From positions 18,775,001 to 18,839,000 of the forward strand of contig JAZBQD010000027.1 of NCBI GenBank assembly GCA_036583965.1: a stretch of 64,000 bases of DNA, in the 5' to 3' direction. Positions 1-14,200 of the stretch are shown piece after piece (within the stretch, counting starts at the first letter, position 1; each line of letters begins with the position of its first letter). The position numbers were made by a program, and so were the translations under genes. This stretch comes from Prunella strophiata. Its lineage: Eukaryota > Chordata > Aves > Passeriformes > Prunellidae. The notes beneath the pieces are model-generated. The model saw only the letters and a program-made list of their open reading frames with translations. It was not told the DNA's origin and made no database searches.

Positions 1-1831
1 CATTCAGCAAAGGAAATAAGACAGCTAAAAACATATCTGCAACTAAGGTGACCTTTAAAACACAATTTTTGAAAAACAGGGGAAGAGAGAGATGGGCTCA
101 GATCTTTTCACTGTTGTCTGCAACATCCTGCTTCTTTGTTACTAGCTGGGGGAACATGGGGACCAGGAGAAGAGAGAAACAGAAACAAGAGCAGTGCTCA
201 TTTCTAACAGCTGCTGCTTTGCTGCTGAAAAGAGCAAGTTTACAGAAGAGTGTAGTCCCCAAGGCAATAAGCAGATTTTAATTAGAGTCAGGGGAGACCA
301 GCCAAAGGACCAGGTCCCTTTGCTATCAGAACTAATGCATAAAGATCAAACTGGCTGGTTTTGCTGAAAACCAAGTCAAACTGTAATGTGTTCTGCTTAC
401 CTGGGTGACCACATTGGTCAATATGTGGTCAACCAAAATCCCCTGCTCGTTTTAAACATCTTTTTAAGCATTATAAGCATGCATATATTTCAGGGTTTTT
501 TCAATTGTTTTAGGATTGTGTTAGGTGAAAAAAATCAGGACACAGGAAAATGAAACAACTCTTAAATAGTATTTTTGTTTTGAGGAAATACAGCTTAATG
601 TCTTTCTTCTAAGTTTAGTCTTTGTCATAAGAGTATCCAGTAAATCAACAGAAAGGAGAAATGCACTATTTTTTAAATTTTCAAGAAAACTCAATGTATA
701 TCCTGTAATTTTACTGTCTGCCTCCAATTCTTAATGGTTATCTGCCAACTCAAGCCAAGATTTTCCATTGGCAGGATCTTCCATTTCCACTTCCTAGTCT
801 TGGGTTCATTAGGCTAACTCTGAGGGCAGGTACTAAAAGATGCAGAAGACAACTATTACAGAGAAAAAAGAATTCCTCAGTTCCTTCAAATAGATCTTTC
901 ACTTCTCTGGAGTCTCCTAAGTGCTTCAGAAATATCTGTGGGCTGGGCAGGTGTGGCAGGGAGCAGATGACTATACTAGGATGAAAATAAAACCTCTCAC
1001 CATGATGTTGCTTTTAGATACCAGAGCAACCAAATGCTTCAACAGATGAGGAGTGTGAATCCTCCTGTGACACCTTCTAGCTACAGATTCCTATAAAGCT
1101 GAGTACCTCATCCAATAAATGGAGCCCTATGTTATTACTCAAAATGCACCCACATGGCTGTAGAACTTTTTCCTGATGTTCCCTCACTCTCTGCCTGACA
1201 GATCTTTCTTCTAGACCTCTCCAGAAATAAATGTGCAGCAAGAAACATCAGAACTCTGATAGCTGAAGTCAAACAGCACCCAAATTGTCAGTTTGATTGT
1301 CTAGAAGCCTCTAATCACTGCTGTAATTAAAAACTGTAATGCTATTATCAAAAGTCAAAATTCCTACTGGTCAGGTGATAAATTGAGTGATTTGGTTATA
1401 ATTTTTTGTAGGAGCATGGGTATGGGATAAGGGAATCAGGGAATGATGGATTCAGCAGTCATCACCCCCAGCTGCTAAGCAGGTTTTTATCTAGCTGATA
1501 TCAGGAGGTCCTGCCTGCAAAACCATATTCAGCAAAACTCCACTTGATTGCTCATAGTGCTCATGATGAGCTCCATTCAGGGAACAGCAGGGTCAGAAAA
1601 CAAACCCCTGTTACATAACTATAATCTATAAATACAGTCAATTTGTACTTTTGTACACTGATCATATACTGCAATTTCCTGCAGAGGATGGCACAGCAAA
1701 AGGCTCAGTCTCACAGAAAAGGCAGAAATCTATTTGCATTTTTCTGAGTTTACATTGTTTCTTCAGTAAAACTAGTTGGAAAGCTCCCTTTTTGGCAGAA
1801 TTTTTTTTGGTAATTTTTCATGTGATCTGCT
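1..1831. other. Probable intergenic DNA, nothing recognised
   Basis: AT-rich sequence beyond the 3' end of PLPPR5. Only short chance frames occur. In mammals the next gene on this side is SNX7, from memory, but none of its exons was recognised here. Confidence 0.6.
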
Positions 1832-2354
1832 TATCATGGTTTAACCCAGCCATCAACTGAGTACCCCTGAGCCACTCACTCACTCTGTCTTCCCCAGTGA
1901 GGTGGAGAAGAGAAGCAGAAAAAGGTAAAAACTGTGGGCTGAGAGAAGAACAACTTATTAATTAAAATTAAGTTTAAAGGCCCAAAAAACCCCTCCCAAA
2001 CCCCCAAACATACATAATAAAAAAAAAAAAAGAAGAGTGATGAAAAAAAGAGAGGACTAAACCAAAAGAACCACAAGTGATGCACAACAGAACTGTTCCC
2101 CAGTGTGTGACCAATGCCCAGCCCATCCCCAGGCAGTGATCAGCAGCTCTTGGCCAACTCCCCCAGTTTATTTACTGAGCAAGACATTCCTGTGGTGTGA
2201 ACGTCCCTCTGGCCAGCTCGGGTCAGCTGTACCAGCTGTGCTCCTAACATGGCTACCTAAACATCAGTGTGTCACCAGCAGTATTCTCATACTAAATCCA
2301 AAACACAGTTACCAAGAAGAAAATCAACACTCTCCCAGCTGGAACCAGGATTCA
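1832..2354. mobile_element. Degenerate avian ERV-type solo LTR
   Basis: The left edge reads TATCATGGTTTAACCCAGCC followed by CAACTGAG, and the right part includes TCAGCTGTACCAGCTGTG and AAATCCAAAACACAG. This order matches an endogenous-retrovirus LTR that I recall as common in birds. No retroviral coding sequence adjoins it, so it is a solo or isolated LTR. The expected 5' TG is TA here, and I could not see a clean target-site duplication, which fits an old insertion. Boundaries are approximate, orientation is not assigned, and the central part is A-rich and divergent. Confidence 0.7.
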
Positions 2355-5300
2355 GTAAGCAACTTTTCCCCTTCAGAATCTTAATATCTAAATACCTCTT
2401 TAGATAGCTAGATAAATTTCTTGCTCCTTTTAGATTTAATTAGTTAATTTCATTTTCATGCCTTCCCCCTTTCACAGAAATCTCAATTTCAAGCCTTCAG
2501 CAGAATAAAAGACATGCATATATCCTGGCTGCTCCTTCAAGTTTATACACCAGCTGGAGCATCCCTGTGCTACAGCCACTGTTCCAGGTTTGCAAATACT
2601 GTGCTCAGCAATGAGACCCAAGGGCCATGAGGATACTGCTGCCCAGCCCAGAAGGTCTCTCCCTGCTGTTGAAAGTGTCACATTTGTACCTGTACCTCTG
2701 CACTGAAACCAGCACTTACAACCAACAATACAGCACCTGGCAGAATTTCAGTTCCACCACTACTGCAGGGAGCTGGGAGCCCAGGCGTTGAAAAGTGCAA
2801 AAAGAAAATGTGAATTTGTCTCTGATATATTCTAAGAAATTATAAACTGAAAACCAACATCAAACAATGACAAAGATGAAATACTTAAACACTGCTGAAG
2901 TGTAAAGCTCAGCAGAGAGAAATGGCATTGAAAGGAAATGGAAATTTTTTATGTCAGGTTAATACATGCTGCCATCTGGATATAAGAGCAATAAAAAACA
3001 ACATGGAAGAGTGAGTAAGTTCAAAAATTAATCAAGAACAAGAAACTGGCATATGAAAAACAAGATGTCATCTGTTACAGAGAATGAATAGAAATCACAT
3101 CTATCTCATACTCCAGGAATAAGGAAAACTGAAAGCCTGTTCTGTTAACATACTGTCCTGGAAAAGGGCTATACCAGGACACCTGGAAGTGTCTGGGAGC
3201 CACAGCTGATAAATTCTCATCTCCATCTGGCAGGTGAAAGAGCCTTCCCATATTCCAGGGCTAACCACTGACTATGTGAGCTTGCAGCCTCTTGCAACAA
3301 CCAGGTGTGTAAGGAAGAACATGACCAGTGTAACAAACACCTGTGCAAACACCCAGCAGCAGCTGACACCATGGCACTGCTCCCCACAGCACGCTGTCCT
3401 GCTGAGCACATCTGCTATCCTTGTATCCCAGCAGGAGGAAGCAGGATTCTGTATCTCAACTCTGCCTACAGATCAGCAGTGACAGAGCAAGGTGCAGCTC
3501 TCCCGTGTCCTCCTCAAAGCTAATGCAAAAGCTCTGTTTGCTGATGGTCTGTGAGCAGGAGAGCAGGTACCACTGGATGTGCAGCAGGTGGCCTGCATCT
3601 GAGGCCCAATTCAAACCAGATCAGGGGTGGGCTATGGCTTGCCTTTCAAAGCAGGAGGATAAAATGTGGCTGTCCAATTTGCAAATGACAAAAAGACAAA
3701 ACCAGCATCCCCCCTCCCCAACTCCTACCTGGAGTTAAACAAATCAGAATCAACAGGAGCACTATCTAGACCTTTCTTGACCAATTTTCTTTCTAGTTAT
3801 ATTGCAGAGGGTATGATACACACATATCTGAAAACCTCGGCTTTCCCATTCGTTTTTGACTTGTCACAAATTCAGGCTGTATTTGTGTCTATAAACATGA
3901 CTGTCAGACCACTCCCTGTGGGATCTAGCAGTGCCATGAATTAATCTAGCATTATCTATTTGGCTCTAGCAGCTGTGTAGGAAATTCTTATTCAATGTCT
4001 ATAAAGTCACTGCAAGTTGCATCCTTTGAAATCTCACTTGCATTCAGAGGTCTCTTTAGCTGAAATTATCTCACATTTATTTTAAAATTTTCATCACCAC
4101 CCTTGATTTTTCTAGAAGAACAAATCTCATTTTCTGCTGTTACTCTACTCCCATTAAAATAATTGGTACCACACCACATTCTTCTATTTTTATATTCATA
4201 CCTGCATCTGAAAAAGTAATTTTATGTTGGCAAAGGCCTAAGTCCAATACACTTGCTGGTTATTACACAGTGTGACACAGCAGTGTGACATCTACTGAGA
4301 AATAAAAATGCCAGAAGCAGATTCAGGAAGTGAACACTGGGCACAAAGCCATGTAGCAAAAGGCAGTAATGCAGGTGTGTTAAAAGCTAATGAGGATGAA
4401 GAAGAAAGCCATAGTACTGTTCTCTTTTGTGTTAATGTGTATGCTTCTCAACAATCTCCCTTCATTGAAGCCACAACCACAGTGAAGTGACTGGGACATC
4501 TGAAAATCACATGTAATTAAGGAAGCCAAAAAGATACTCCTAGGTGAGCAAACTCCTGTGATATCTTCCACCACAGTGCTTAACATCTGCAGCTCTTCCA
4601 TTGAACCCACAGAGGTGACTCCTTCTCTCAGCTATAAAAAGCTTTTACTGTCATGTCTACAGCAGTATACAGGTAGAAGTGACTTTACAATCCCAAATTT
4701 CAAAAGAAATTAAATTCATGAGAGAGATTTTTCTTAAGCTCTATATCCAGGTAACCAGATTCCTGAAGAAGAAGTCCATTTTATTAATTTTATTTAAATG
4801 CAGTATACAGCCTTGTACCTTCAATATGGAGGGAAGCCAGGTCACCAGGCAGAAAATAAAAGGCAGCAGTATAGTGTCCAATGCCATGGGAATATCAACT
4901 TCTCTTAATCTGACAAAGGACTAACGATCAGCCATCTCACAATTATCTGTTCCTCTAAGCAAAATGTTAACTGAATGAAACATACACACTATAAGCAGGC
5001 AGAAGTTCCACAGGAGACCCAGGATGACAGAATTCTGTCACATAATCAGCTGATATCAAGTCTCCCTGCTCATTTGGTTTCTTTCCTGAAAAGACACAGC
5101 GTGGGATACCTCTCATCCTCCAACTGACTAGAAATAGTTTGTTTAGTCTTTCTTTTCCTCCTCTACTGGTCTAGGTGTTCATTGGCTTTGAGAGGGACTC
5201 CACAAAATAGACATAATACAAAACCAATGGCATTCTATGTTTTGCTTTGTAAGATTATATGATCCTAAACCAACATCCTTACAATGTTTTCTCTAAATTC

Positions 5301-6640
5301 TCAGGGGACAAAAAAAAAAAAAAAACCAACAAAAAAGGGTTTTAATCTCAAAGATCTATCACTTTGTGTTGATAGCATAGTAAACTGTTGCCAAAAGACA
5401 AGGGTCTTTATCATCTTCTAGTGTTTTCTACTAGGATTAGCTTCCAGTCCCCTGTCTTCAAAGAGAACAAAAGGGCATTTTCTTTTGTTTTGCTAAATAA
5501 GCACTTTATTCTCATCACATCACACTTATTTTTAGAATATTTGAATAGAATATCTTTGTCAGTTGCTACTTCACAAATAGAGGTTGCTAAGGAAGGAACA
5601 GAAGCTGCTTTTCCTTAAGCAACAGTAGCAAAGAATATGAAACAGCAGATGATTTCTTAGCAGAAACAGCAGACTAAAAGTAGCATTTTTCTTCTACTGT
5701 GAATAAAACATATTTCAAAAACATAGAAATACCACCCCTCTAGTTTTTCTTTTACAGTTGTAGACACTGTTCACTCCCTTTTTTAGGATTATTTGCCTTA
5801 CTTAAGAGCAATCCTAGGAAGTCACAGCTTAAGGATCTTGCATTCAGAACCACATTAAAGATTGCCACCAAGACTACAATTTTCCTGTACCTGCAGAACT
5901 GTATGTATTTAGGTTTAACTTTGGTATGTAGGAAGAAATTTGTCAGAAAAAGGATTTTGTTTCCTTATTTTGGTTCATTTATTTAGCTGTGAACATTGTC
6001 AGATGAGAACCGGTGCCAAGAATTTGGTTTTGGGGATTCAAGCTTTTTACTGGAGCTTCTACACCCTCATTTTAGAGGATAGATTTAGTAATCTTTAGGA
6101 AGCTGACTGCTGCACACTGTTCTGGCTGTAGTCACTAGGGGAAGATACTTAAAACAGCAACCTACTCTGGGGGAAAAAAAAAAAGAAAGGCTTGGGACTT
6201 GTCCACACAAGAGACAATTCAGGCCAGTTTATCTGAATTAGCTAGAGATTCGCTGTGGATTAAGTTTAGAATCAAATAAAACCTCTGAGTGTAAACTTTT
6301 ATTCAGAATTAAATTAGTCCTACTTAAATTAATTAATCTTCCCAATATTTTACACAGCTAGTGACAACAGACCAGAGTAGAAGGCATGAAATGGTATCTA
6401 AAACGTTTTCCTGATGAACACAGCCATGCTCCCCTTCTGCCTCACGAATATCACATCTCACAGCAGAACATAGTACCAAGAGCTGACAACTGGAACAGAA
6501 GAAACTGAGTTCAAGGACACGACAAGCAGAGAACTGAATATCAGTTCTCAGCAAACAAGCAGCTGGAGCCTGGGCACAGGACAGTTACAGTGCTTCCAGC
6601 CCCAGCCATCACCAAACACCTGCATCACGGGATGGTTACA
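2355..6640. other. Probable intergenic DNA, nothing recognised
   Basis: No exon, RNA gene or mobile element was recognised. A 16-bp A run occurs at 5310-5325, and the block 3180-3620 is GC-richer without a convincing coding frame. Confidence 0.6.
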
Positions 6641-7052
6641 TGTCACAGTTGAGATGGTCACAACACACAGAATAACATCAAACAATTTCAGAAAGCTTCA
6701 ACACAAACAGAATAACACCATACCTCATCAGAAGGTTTCAGGTCTCTGCCCATACAGAAAAACATCACACCACTCCAGAAAGCTGCAAGCTCTGCCCCTC
6801 TTGTTCTTTGTCCCAACCTTTTATACCCCTCATGTTGATGCATTGCACCTGTGTGCCCTCTGCTCCCTTTGGTGGTTGGTCAGTGCCCTGGGCACTCCAT
6901 GGCTCATTGCTGTCACTGCTGCTCACCTGCTGCTCACAGCTGCACCCACTGGGGATGAGGCTGGGCCACAGCCCCATTCCCAATTACCACAACCTGTGTA
7001 CCCACAGTTACAGGCAAGTGGAAGCCAAGCACCTTGCAAGGCTTCAGTGACA
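6641..7052. mobile_element. Possible LTR-like element
   Basis: The segment begins TGTCACAG and ends CAGTGACA, giving complementary TGTCAC/GTGACA termini of the type seen in LTRs. It also contains a TATA-like TTTTATACCCC near 6820 and is GC-richer in its right half. No flanking retroviral genes and no obvious target-site duplication are visible. I recall similar avian LTRs but cannot name the family. It could be unique sequence with chance termini. Confidence 0.4.
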
Positions 7053-9069
7053 CCCCACTTACCTCCAGCTTGACTAGGAGAGCATCAGCAGACGCAGGGG
7101 ATAAGTTTCATACTGGGATATGCTGCAGTTCCTGGGATATCTCTACAGAGAAAGAACAAGCTCCAGTACTGACCACACAACCAAGTACCTAATCCTCTGT
7201 GTTGGAAGGGGACTGAGGCTTTCATGATAAGGCAAATACAGGCAGCTGACTATGAGCAACAAACCTGTTAGAGTCATACCTTGGTCTGGCAATTCAGCAA
7301 GTGCTCAGCAAAAACCAGGCTTATCACAGTCACACGAGGGCTTCAATTCCCACCCTGGAAGGGGTCTTTCTGGGGTGTTCACAGTGTCTTCTTCCCCAAA
7401 CATCAGGTTAAACCTAGAAACTCTAAGAAGCTTTATCAGCCATTTTCACACAGGAGAGGATGACAAAGAGACAACACTGTTACACTGGAAAGCCCCTAGT
7501 GGCCAATAGCAAGTGTAAAGCTTTCACAACCCTAGGCATGCAGCAGAAGTTCAAGTGGCAGAGAGACTGTAAATATTTTCTTTGCTTTCCTTTATGGAAA
7601 TCCCTGAAAACCAAAAGGCCTAGAGAAAGTGGAGGAGATGACCAAAAGCTGAAGCCATACTAGGTCCTCCTTTAGCTTTCCACTTGTCCAAATGAGAACC
7701 AGGCAGCTGCTGGCTCCAGCTGCAGTCATGCTTGTAGTGCGCTTCATGATCTGTCCAGTCTCTCAGAGGTGCTTGAGGGGAGAAAAAACCTGTTCATGCT
7801 GGTGTACAGCAGGAAAATCCAGTATGCTGGGGTTGAGGCAGCTGTCAGAGGCAGAGCTGGGTAAAAATGCTCTTGATGTGCCTGGAGGGAGGTGCTGCAG
7901 GGCTGAGAGGTCTGGAGGTCTGCTCACCCTTCCGCCTGCAAATGCTCCTGAGTGTCCCCAAGGCTGAGGCTATGCAGATGGACAGGATGTATTTGATCAA
8001 AACAAAATCAGTTTATCTGCTCCTAAAATGTAATGCACTCTGCTTTCTGATGGCAAGCCTCAGAAATACCAAAATTAGACTTCAGAAGAATATAAAAAGC
8101 TCCCTGCTAACATGATGTGAAAATGGACTGTTGCACTCACTGTGATCTTGGGCAGCAACAAAATTAGAAGGCAACAGCAAACAGCAAAGAAAATTGCAGC
8201 TAAAAAATACCAACATTATCCTTTGGTAATACATATTGTTAAAATGAACATTTTTAAAAGCTGAAGAAACGTGAGCCCGGATGCCATCACCGTATGTCTT
8301 ACGCAGTTCCTGACTATAAACCAACAGCAGAATCCATATAAGAGAATCTAAAATGGTATGGATAGGAGCCCAGCTGGTGTCCCCATATGCCTTAGAAATT
8401 CCATTTTTAGGAACACAGCAGCATATAACATTAGGGATGCTTCTCAAACATCTCATTTATAAATAGAGCAGAGCTGTTTCACTGAAGTACACACAGAAAA
8501 GGTCCACAAGAATAATAAAATCAGTTGCATTCAAAACCACTGAAATGGTTCAACCATACTGTTTTCAGTAGGAACCACTCTGTACCAGAATATTCCCTGA
8601 ATGAGGAATGATGCTTGCTCATCACTGGGATTTTTTTAAAAGCAATCACCAAAAAGCCATTTTAGTACAAAAGTGCCAACTTACTTTTGTTTCTGCAAAC
8701 TGTTCCTACTCAAAGCTATTTTGGGTCCAGAATGGAAGAGCTAATGCCCAAACTTTCAGGGCAGTAGAGAGTTACAGATGTTGGAGGGCAAATCTGAACA
8801 TCAAGACAAAGCCGTGTGTGGAGCTTGGCTGGTCCACATTCTGGGGAGAGTCCTTCCCCAACAGGCTGTGGACTCTGCAACACAGCTCTTCCTCTCATGC
8901 TTTTCAAGTTCACCAGAACCACTTCTAAGGGCAGGCCCTTAACTGTGGGGATTCCTGGTTAGTTGTGAAAATATGTCACCAAATGCAATTCACTTAAAAT
9001 CATAATTTCGTTACGTGCACACCATCAACCAAAATATATGTAAAGCAGACACCTCAAGAAAATACACTA
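7053..9069. other. Probable intergenic DNA, nothing recognised
   Basis: Frames of up to 124 codons here (for example minus 8456-8082) resemble no family I know and lack splice or composition support. The stretch could be partly PLPPR5 3' UTR if the poly(A) site lies lower than proposed. Confidence 0.55.
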
Positions 9070-11242
9070 CATATGAATGAAAAATTATTTTATTTAAAAA
9101 TACATTATACAGCAGAGTGTCTCTCTTTTTGTTTTCTCACTGCTGGTTCACAGAGATAGTATGATAATTTTAACCCAAATATTTGACTGGGAAAGATCCT
9201 GAGAAAGAGACCAGTTACAAGCTGATGATATACAGTACACTGAAAAAGAGTCATCTCTTTTAACATAAAAGAATCTCTTGGTAATCTTATAAATCAGATA
9301 TAAAAAATGCAGATTTGCTACCATGCAAAAATGAGTGAACATTTCATTTAAATCTGCACACAGAGAAATCATTAGTACCTTGGAACCTAACTAGCTAGAC
9401 TAAGAGCAGGGTGAGTTTAACACGGTGATACAAACTTTGGATCTACTACAATTTTGTAAACACAGTTGGTAGTCTAATAAAGGTGGATTTTCAATCACCT
9501 AAGTAACCTAGCTGTAGCTAAGGACTCTATTCTAGGTATTTTCTCCCCACAGATATATTTCTCCAATCTCTTAATTCTCAGCTTAGCACAATGACTTCGT
9601 GGCTTATGCTCTATTGCACTCAGAGACGACTTGGTCTTGCCCTGTTTGCCAAGCACTCTTTAGGTAGTTGTATTTTAGTGAAAGCAGAGGTTAAAACATA
9701 AAGTAAAAGCAGGCATTACTTGATGACTATGTGAGAATGCATTAAAATTCATCATAGAAAAAATATACCTGATTCTACATCCTGGTGTTTCTAAACATAC
9801 TCTAACAATGATTAATGCACAGGAAATACACTGAACTCTGGAAAATTTAAGGCCTAAAATGCTCAACAGCCTGCACTGACCAATAGTATTCTCAAAGTTT
9901 CTATAGTGCTAGCATTTTATCAGCTCTTGCCAGAGGGACACTGCTGGCACATGTTAAAAATGTCTTCAGTATTTACAATATTCAGATCCATTTGGTGCTC
10001 AATTTTTATAGGACAACTTCACTATGAACAGTCAGCAAGACTCTTCCAAAGGGGGGGCTTAATCTGAATATTCACAGCAATAACAGAGATATGGTAACAT
10101 TGGCTGATGTTGAAGAAAAATCAATTTGTCAACAACATGCAGGCTGGCAGAGGATTTTTTTTTTCTTTTTTTTAAAGAATATGAGTCTCAAACACAAACA
10201 GAGATAAAAAGCTTTGTAGAGAGAAAGTCTGCCAGTCCTGGTTACTTAGGCTGAAAAAAAATTTAGTTGAGCCATTTTGGTTTTTCCATGAGTTTTCCAT
10301 TAAAATGGAAGAGTACAAACTCAGATGAACTTTTCTCACTAAGCTGGTGACCCTCTTCTTATCTTAGCACCCATTCTCCCAGCATAGTACTAGGGAGTAC
10401 AAGAACCATGAGAAGATGCAGGCTGCCTTGAGTAATTTGTTTAAATGATTTATGAATAGCACAGCTTCCCATCAGATATGCTAAGCTAAGAACGGAGCCC
10501 TTAACCTTTCATGGGATATCATTAGTAATAAAGAATATATCAAAGATCAAACTCTCTAAATTATTCTCACTTCTTTTAACCTAGATACATATATGTCATC
10601 CAAGACATTCAAGAACTACAAAACAACAATTCAACTACAATTATGTCAGGAAAATATCCAAATAAATAAACTTTTAATTATGATACAATACTTATTACAG
10701 TAAAAATTGGCATTTTTTTCTCTTCAAAAGCAGAAGCACCAGTCTTACATATAACATACTGTTTGAATGATATCTTACATGGAATACAGCGTAATACAAT
10801 GTGCAAACAGCATTTTCATACAGAACATAATATTTTTCTAGTTTTTATACACTGAAATTGCCTCAAATGGAAACAAGTTCATGCTGAATTAGAAATGTAG
10901 ATTTTAAAAATCAAAGTTAAATCAAAATACAAAGTACTGCTGGAATAGGTAATGAACCATTGAAAACAATGAGAAGCCAAAATAGAGGGTAATGTCAGAT
11001 AATTAGTGCTCAGTTTGTCCCATTCCATCATAAAAGTAAACAGTTAATATTTTTGCTAGAAAGTAAAGTGACGTTCTAATATTTAAGAATTCTTCAAAAT
11101 GTTGGATTCATTTTAGTGATGTAAAAATCAAGTCAGAAATAGGACTCCTAAAAATTTCTTATTTTTGATACACTGCAAATATCATGTGTGGGCTGTGAAA
11201 AGAGATGAAGTCCAGTGGAGTGAATATACATCAGCATCAACA
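9070..11242 (-). other. PLPPR5: Putative PLPPR5 3' UTR
   Basis: This is the AT-rich stretch directly after the PLPPR5 stop codon, with no coding frame of note. It is proposed as 3' UTR because the last coding exon must be followed by untranslated sequence. The far end is a guess from the AATAAA at 9094-9089; an ATTAAA near 10678-10673 would give a much shorter UTR of about 0.6 kb. The true end cannot be fixed from sequence alone. Confidence 0.4.
9089..9094 (-). promoter_or_regulatory. Candidate poly(A) signal for PLPPR5
   Basis: AATAAA on the minus strand (TTTATT on plus), about 2.15 kb after the stop codon. It is the first canonical hexamer I noticed downstream of the stop. A variant ATTAAA sits nearer the stop at about 10678-10673. 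Such hexamers are common by chance in AT-rich DNA. Confidence 0.3.
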
Positions 11243-11275
11243 TCATGTGACTTCTGCAAAGGCCGTGATGTGGTT
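11243..11275 (-). CDS. PLPPR5: PLPPR5 coding exon 6 (residues 305-314 and stop)
   Basis: The coding part is 33 nt: NHITAFAEVT and a TGA stop at 11245-11243, after a CTCGTAG acceptor (AG at 11277-11276). The ten residues match the C-terminus of PLPPR5 as I recall it, and phase 0 joins exactly to exon 5. The TAG of the acceptor is itself an in-frame stop if the exon were extended upstream, so this acceptor is the only one that works here. The exon lies 8.3 kb from exon 5 and presumably continues into the 3' UTR. Confidence 0.93.
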   Translation of the reverse strand, partial: NHITAFAEVT

Positions 11276-14200
11276 CTACGAGTTAAAAGGAAAAACAAAC
11301 AGATAAAAACCACAAAACCACACAGATAGACAGCAGTCACCACTGTGAAAACTTTTTTCTGCCTATGTTTGAAGGGCAGCCTTGTACTTGGAGGCTATTG
11401 AAAGATGATGTAAATAAGACTGATTTTCACTGCAGTGCTCTCACTCACTCCCATAACAATTCTTAACTGCTGAAAGATTGCATAGGGAAGTATGCTGAAC
11501 AAAGTAGTTATGTGTGATGGTTCTATTATATTTTAATTTCAGATGGCTTTTGTTTGTTTTAAATTAAGCTTAATTTTTAATTACATGTGAATAATTGAGT
11601 TAGCTGCACTTTTATTACTATGTTATTCATAATTGAAAACAAAATTCCTAGAAATTAGAATGACAGTTTCTGACAAATTATAATACTCCATTTCAGTGTA
11701 AATACAATTTTAATATTCATTTTTTAAATATTATCTTCTCCCCATGAGCTCAATGGTACTGAATCAAGTCGCAAAATGCTTTGAAAATCAAATGCTTGAA
11801 ATCAAGTGGCATTTGGCAGTTAAGAACTCATATTCAAGGGGTTTTTTACAGAATCACCAATGTCCAGTTGTAATCTAAGAACATATTCCTCTTTCCTTCA
11901 ATGGGATAATTCTTAGGAACACTGAGATGTGTATTGGAACATTCTATGTGCAACTCTAAAACCCTGCAGCATCCCAAAGAGCTTGGCTACTTTTTCATAC
12001 TCAAACTTAAGCAAGTGGCTCTGCAAACATCTGAAGGGGAAGGCAACCCAGAGTGATGTGCAGGATCCAGAGGAAGTGTGTTTCCCTTTGGGCACACCGC
12101 ATCCTTGACTGCCACCATTTTTCACAAAACATCCAAAGGTGAAATTAGCAAAGGGAACCTTGATGTTAAGCCATGCACAGAGGGTAAAACACCAAGCAAA
12201 GCCCTGCAAATTTTTTTCATCACTTTGCCTCCTGGGGCAGATAAAACTCAGAAGATGTGAGCTGAAGAGGAGGGGAATCTGGATAATCTGGGGAGAGTGG
12301 GATCTCCCATTTTTTGCTTAAGGGAAGTCTTTCAGAAAATCTCTTATCACACAGCATAAAAAGTGCTGGAGATAAACAATGTCCACCATGTGCTTCTATT
12401 TCGCAGTTCTTTAAACTGCCTGAATATTTGCCTATCAGTCTGAGCAGGGGGAGACAGGCAGGTATCTTTGCTTTTTCACATTAGAGAGAGGAAATTAGAA
12501 ATTCTTTGATTGGAGAGCTGCCCCTTGTGCCCCCATCTCCAAGCCAGGCTGGCAGCTTTGCTCTCTCTCTCACTGTGCCATAACTGTACTGTGTCCAGGG
12601 GGAGAAGCCCTCTTCCCCCTCCCCTACAATATGCATTTTAGCTCTAGCAATGTTCTTGCTATATTTTATGACAGCTTTCACAACTTAACAGCAAGCATCA
12701 TTCTCCAAAAAAGAATTTATGTCTTTTAAATAAACAACAATTATTAAACCATGGCCATATTTTTTAAAAAAGCATTAGAAAAAAACCCAGTGCAACTTTC
12801 TATGAAAAAGTTTTCAGTAAAAAATGTAACAAATGTTATGGCTTGCAGATTTTTATTCTGCAGAAGAAATGCAAAATTAGACTTCCTAATTTAGGAAAAA
12901 AAAAAAAAACAACAACTCTAAGCATTTTATTTGGCTGGCCAAATTCTTTTTTGAGTATACAAAAGATTACAGTAGGCAAACTCAAAGACCCTGGAGTTGC
13001 TGTGAGGCTATGATGACATTTTCTTCCTAGCACTTACTTTATTTTCTTTACTTAGACCTCAAAAGTCATCCTGTCAACTTAAACTACCCTCAGTTTAAAA
13101 TTATTCACTTCTTTCATAAGATGGTCTAAAAATGAGGAATTGGAGGAAAAGAATTTCTCTTTTTTCAATCAATTCTTTCAAGTCCTGCTATGTGCCATCC
13201 CTAAGTGACACACATTTGTCTGTGATGCAGAGAACCAAATGCTCTTTCATGTGGCATTAATTCAAGAGTGGATAACGATTATTTAGGGAAAGGAAAATGT
13301 GGTTCACACTCCTGCCAGCTGTACTTCCAAAATGAGCAGGTCACCATCCTGGGAAGACATGCAGAGCATGGGATATAATAACACAGAAGAAAAATCCTCC
13401 TTCCTCAATAAGCCCTCAAAGAGAACTGCTAAGCTGCTGATCATGGACCTATTGATCTGGATCCTACTGAAGGCCTGTCAATTCATTTCCAATGGACTCA
13501 GCAGGGTGATGCATAACTAGGTCAAAATTAGTCACTTGCTGACGGCAAAAACCGCTGATACAGATTCATGCAACTCTCTGGTTACTCGTGCTTTTTCATG
13601 CTACCCTCTCAGGCAAAACCACAAATAAGTCTTGCTGACACTCTGCAGAAAAAAAACCCAAACAAACAGCATCCCTCTGGAATAACTACATTTCAACTCT
13701 TTTAATTCTGCTCAGATTTGCTGTGACAAGGGTCAGAGTGAGATACTAACTACTGTCAGCAAACAGATCACACAGATGCAGGAAGACAAGCAAAAAACCA
13801 TGCATAAGGCCTCAGCTTCTCCAATTCCATGGGAAATTTTTTCCCTGAAGTTCTCAAAAGAATCAGAAATGCTGAGGGTCTGCTCAATGGCAGCAGTCTC
13901 ACAGGCAGACCAGCGTTTGTACTATCCATTCTAAGAGGACAGTACCAGGCTGGTGAGCAAAGCATGCATCATAACTGTGCTCTCACACCACTAACAAAAA
14001 AGGTAAAGCCAAGGGCTAAGCCTTGAGTGCAGGTTTCTGGGGGAAATGATCCACAATTGTTCATCTTTTGTTAAGTTTTAATTAATTTCTGTTGATAAAC
14101 AATGCTATAATGTCAAAGCATTGAAAAAATACATTAAAATTTTGTGATTTGAAGTTTTCATTATATATATTAAATATCTTTGTTCTTATCGATACAGAAA

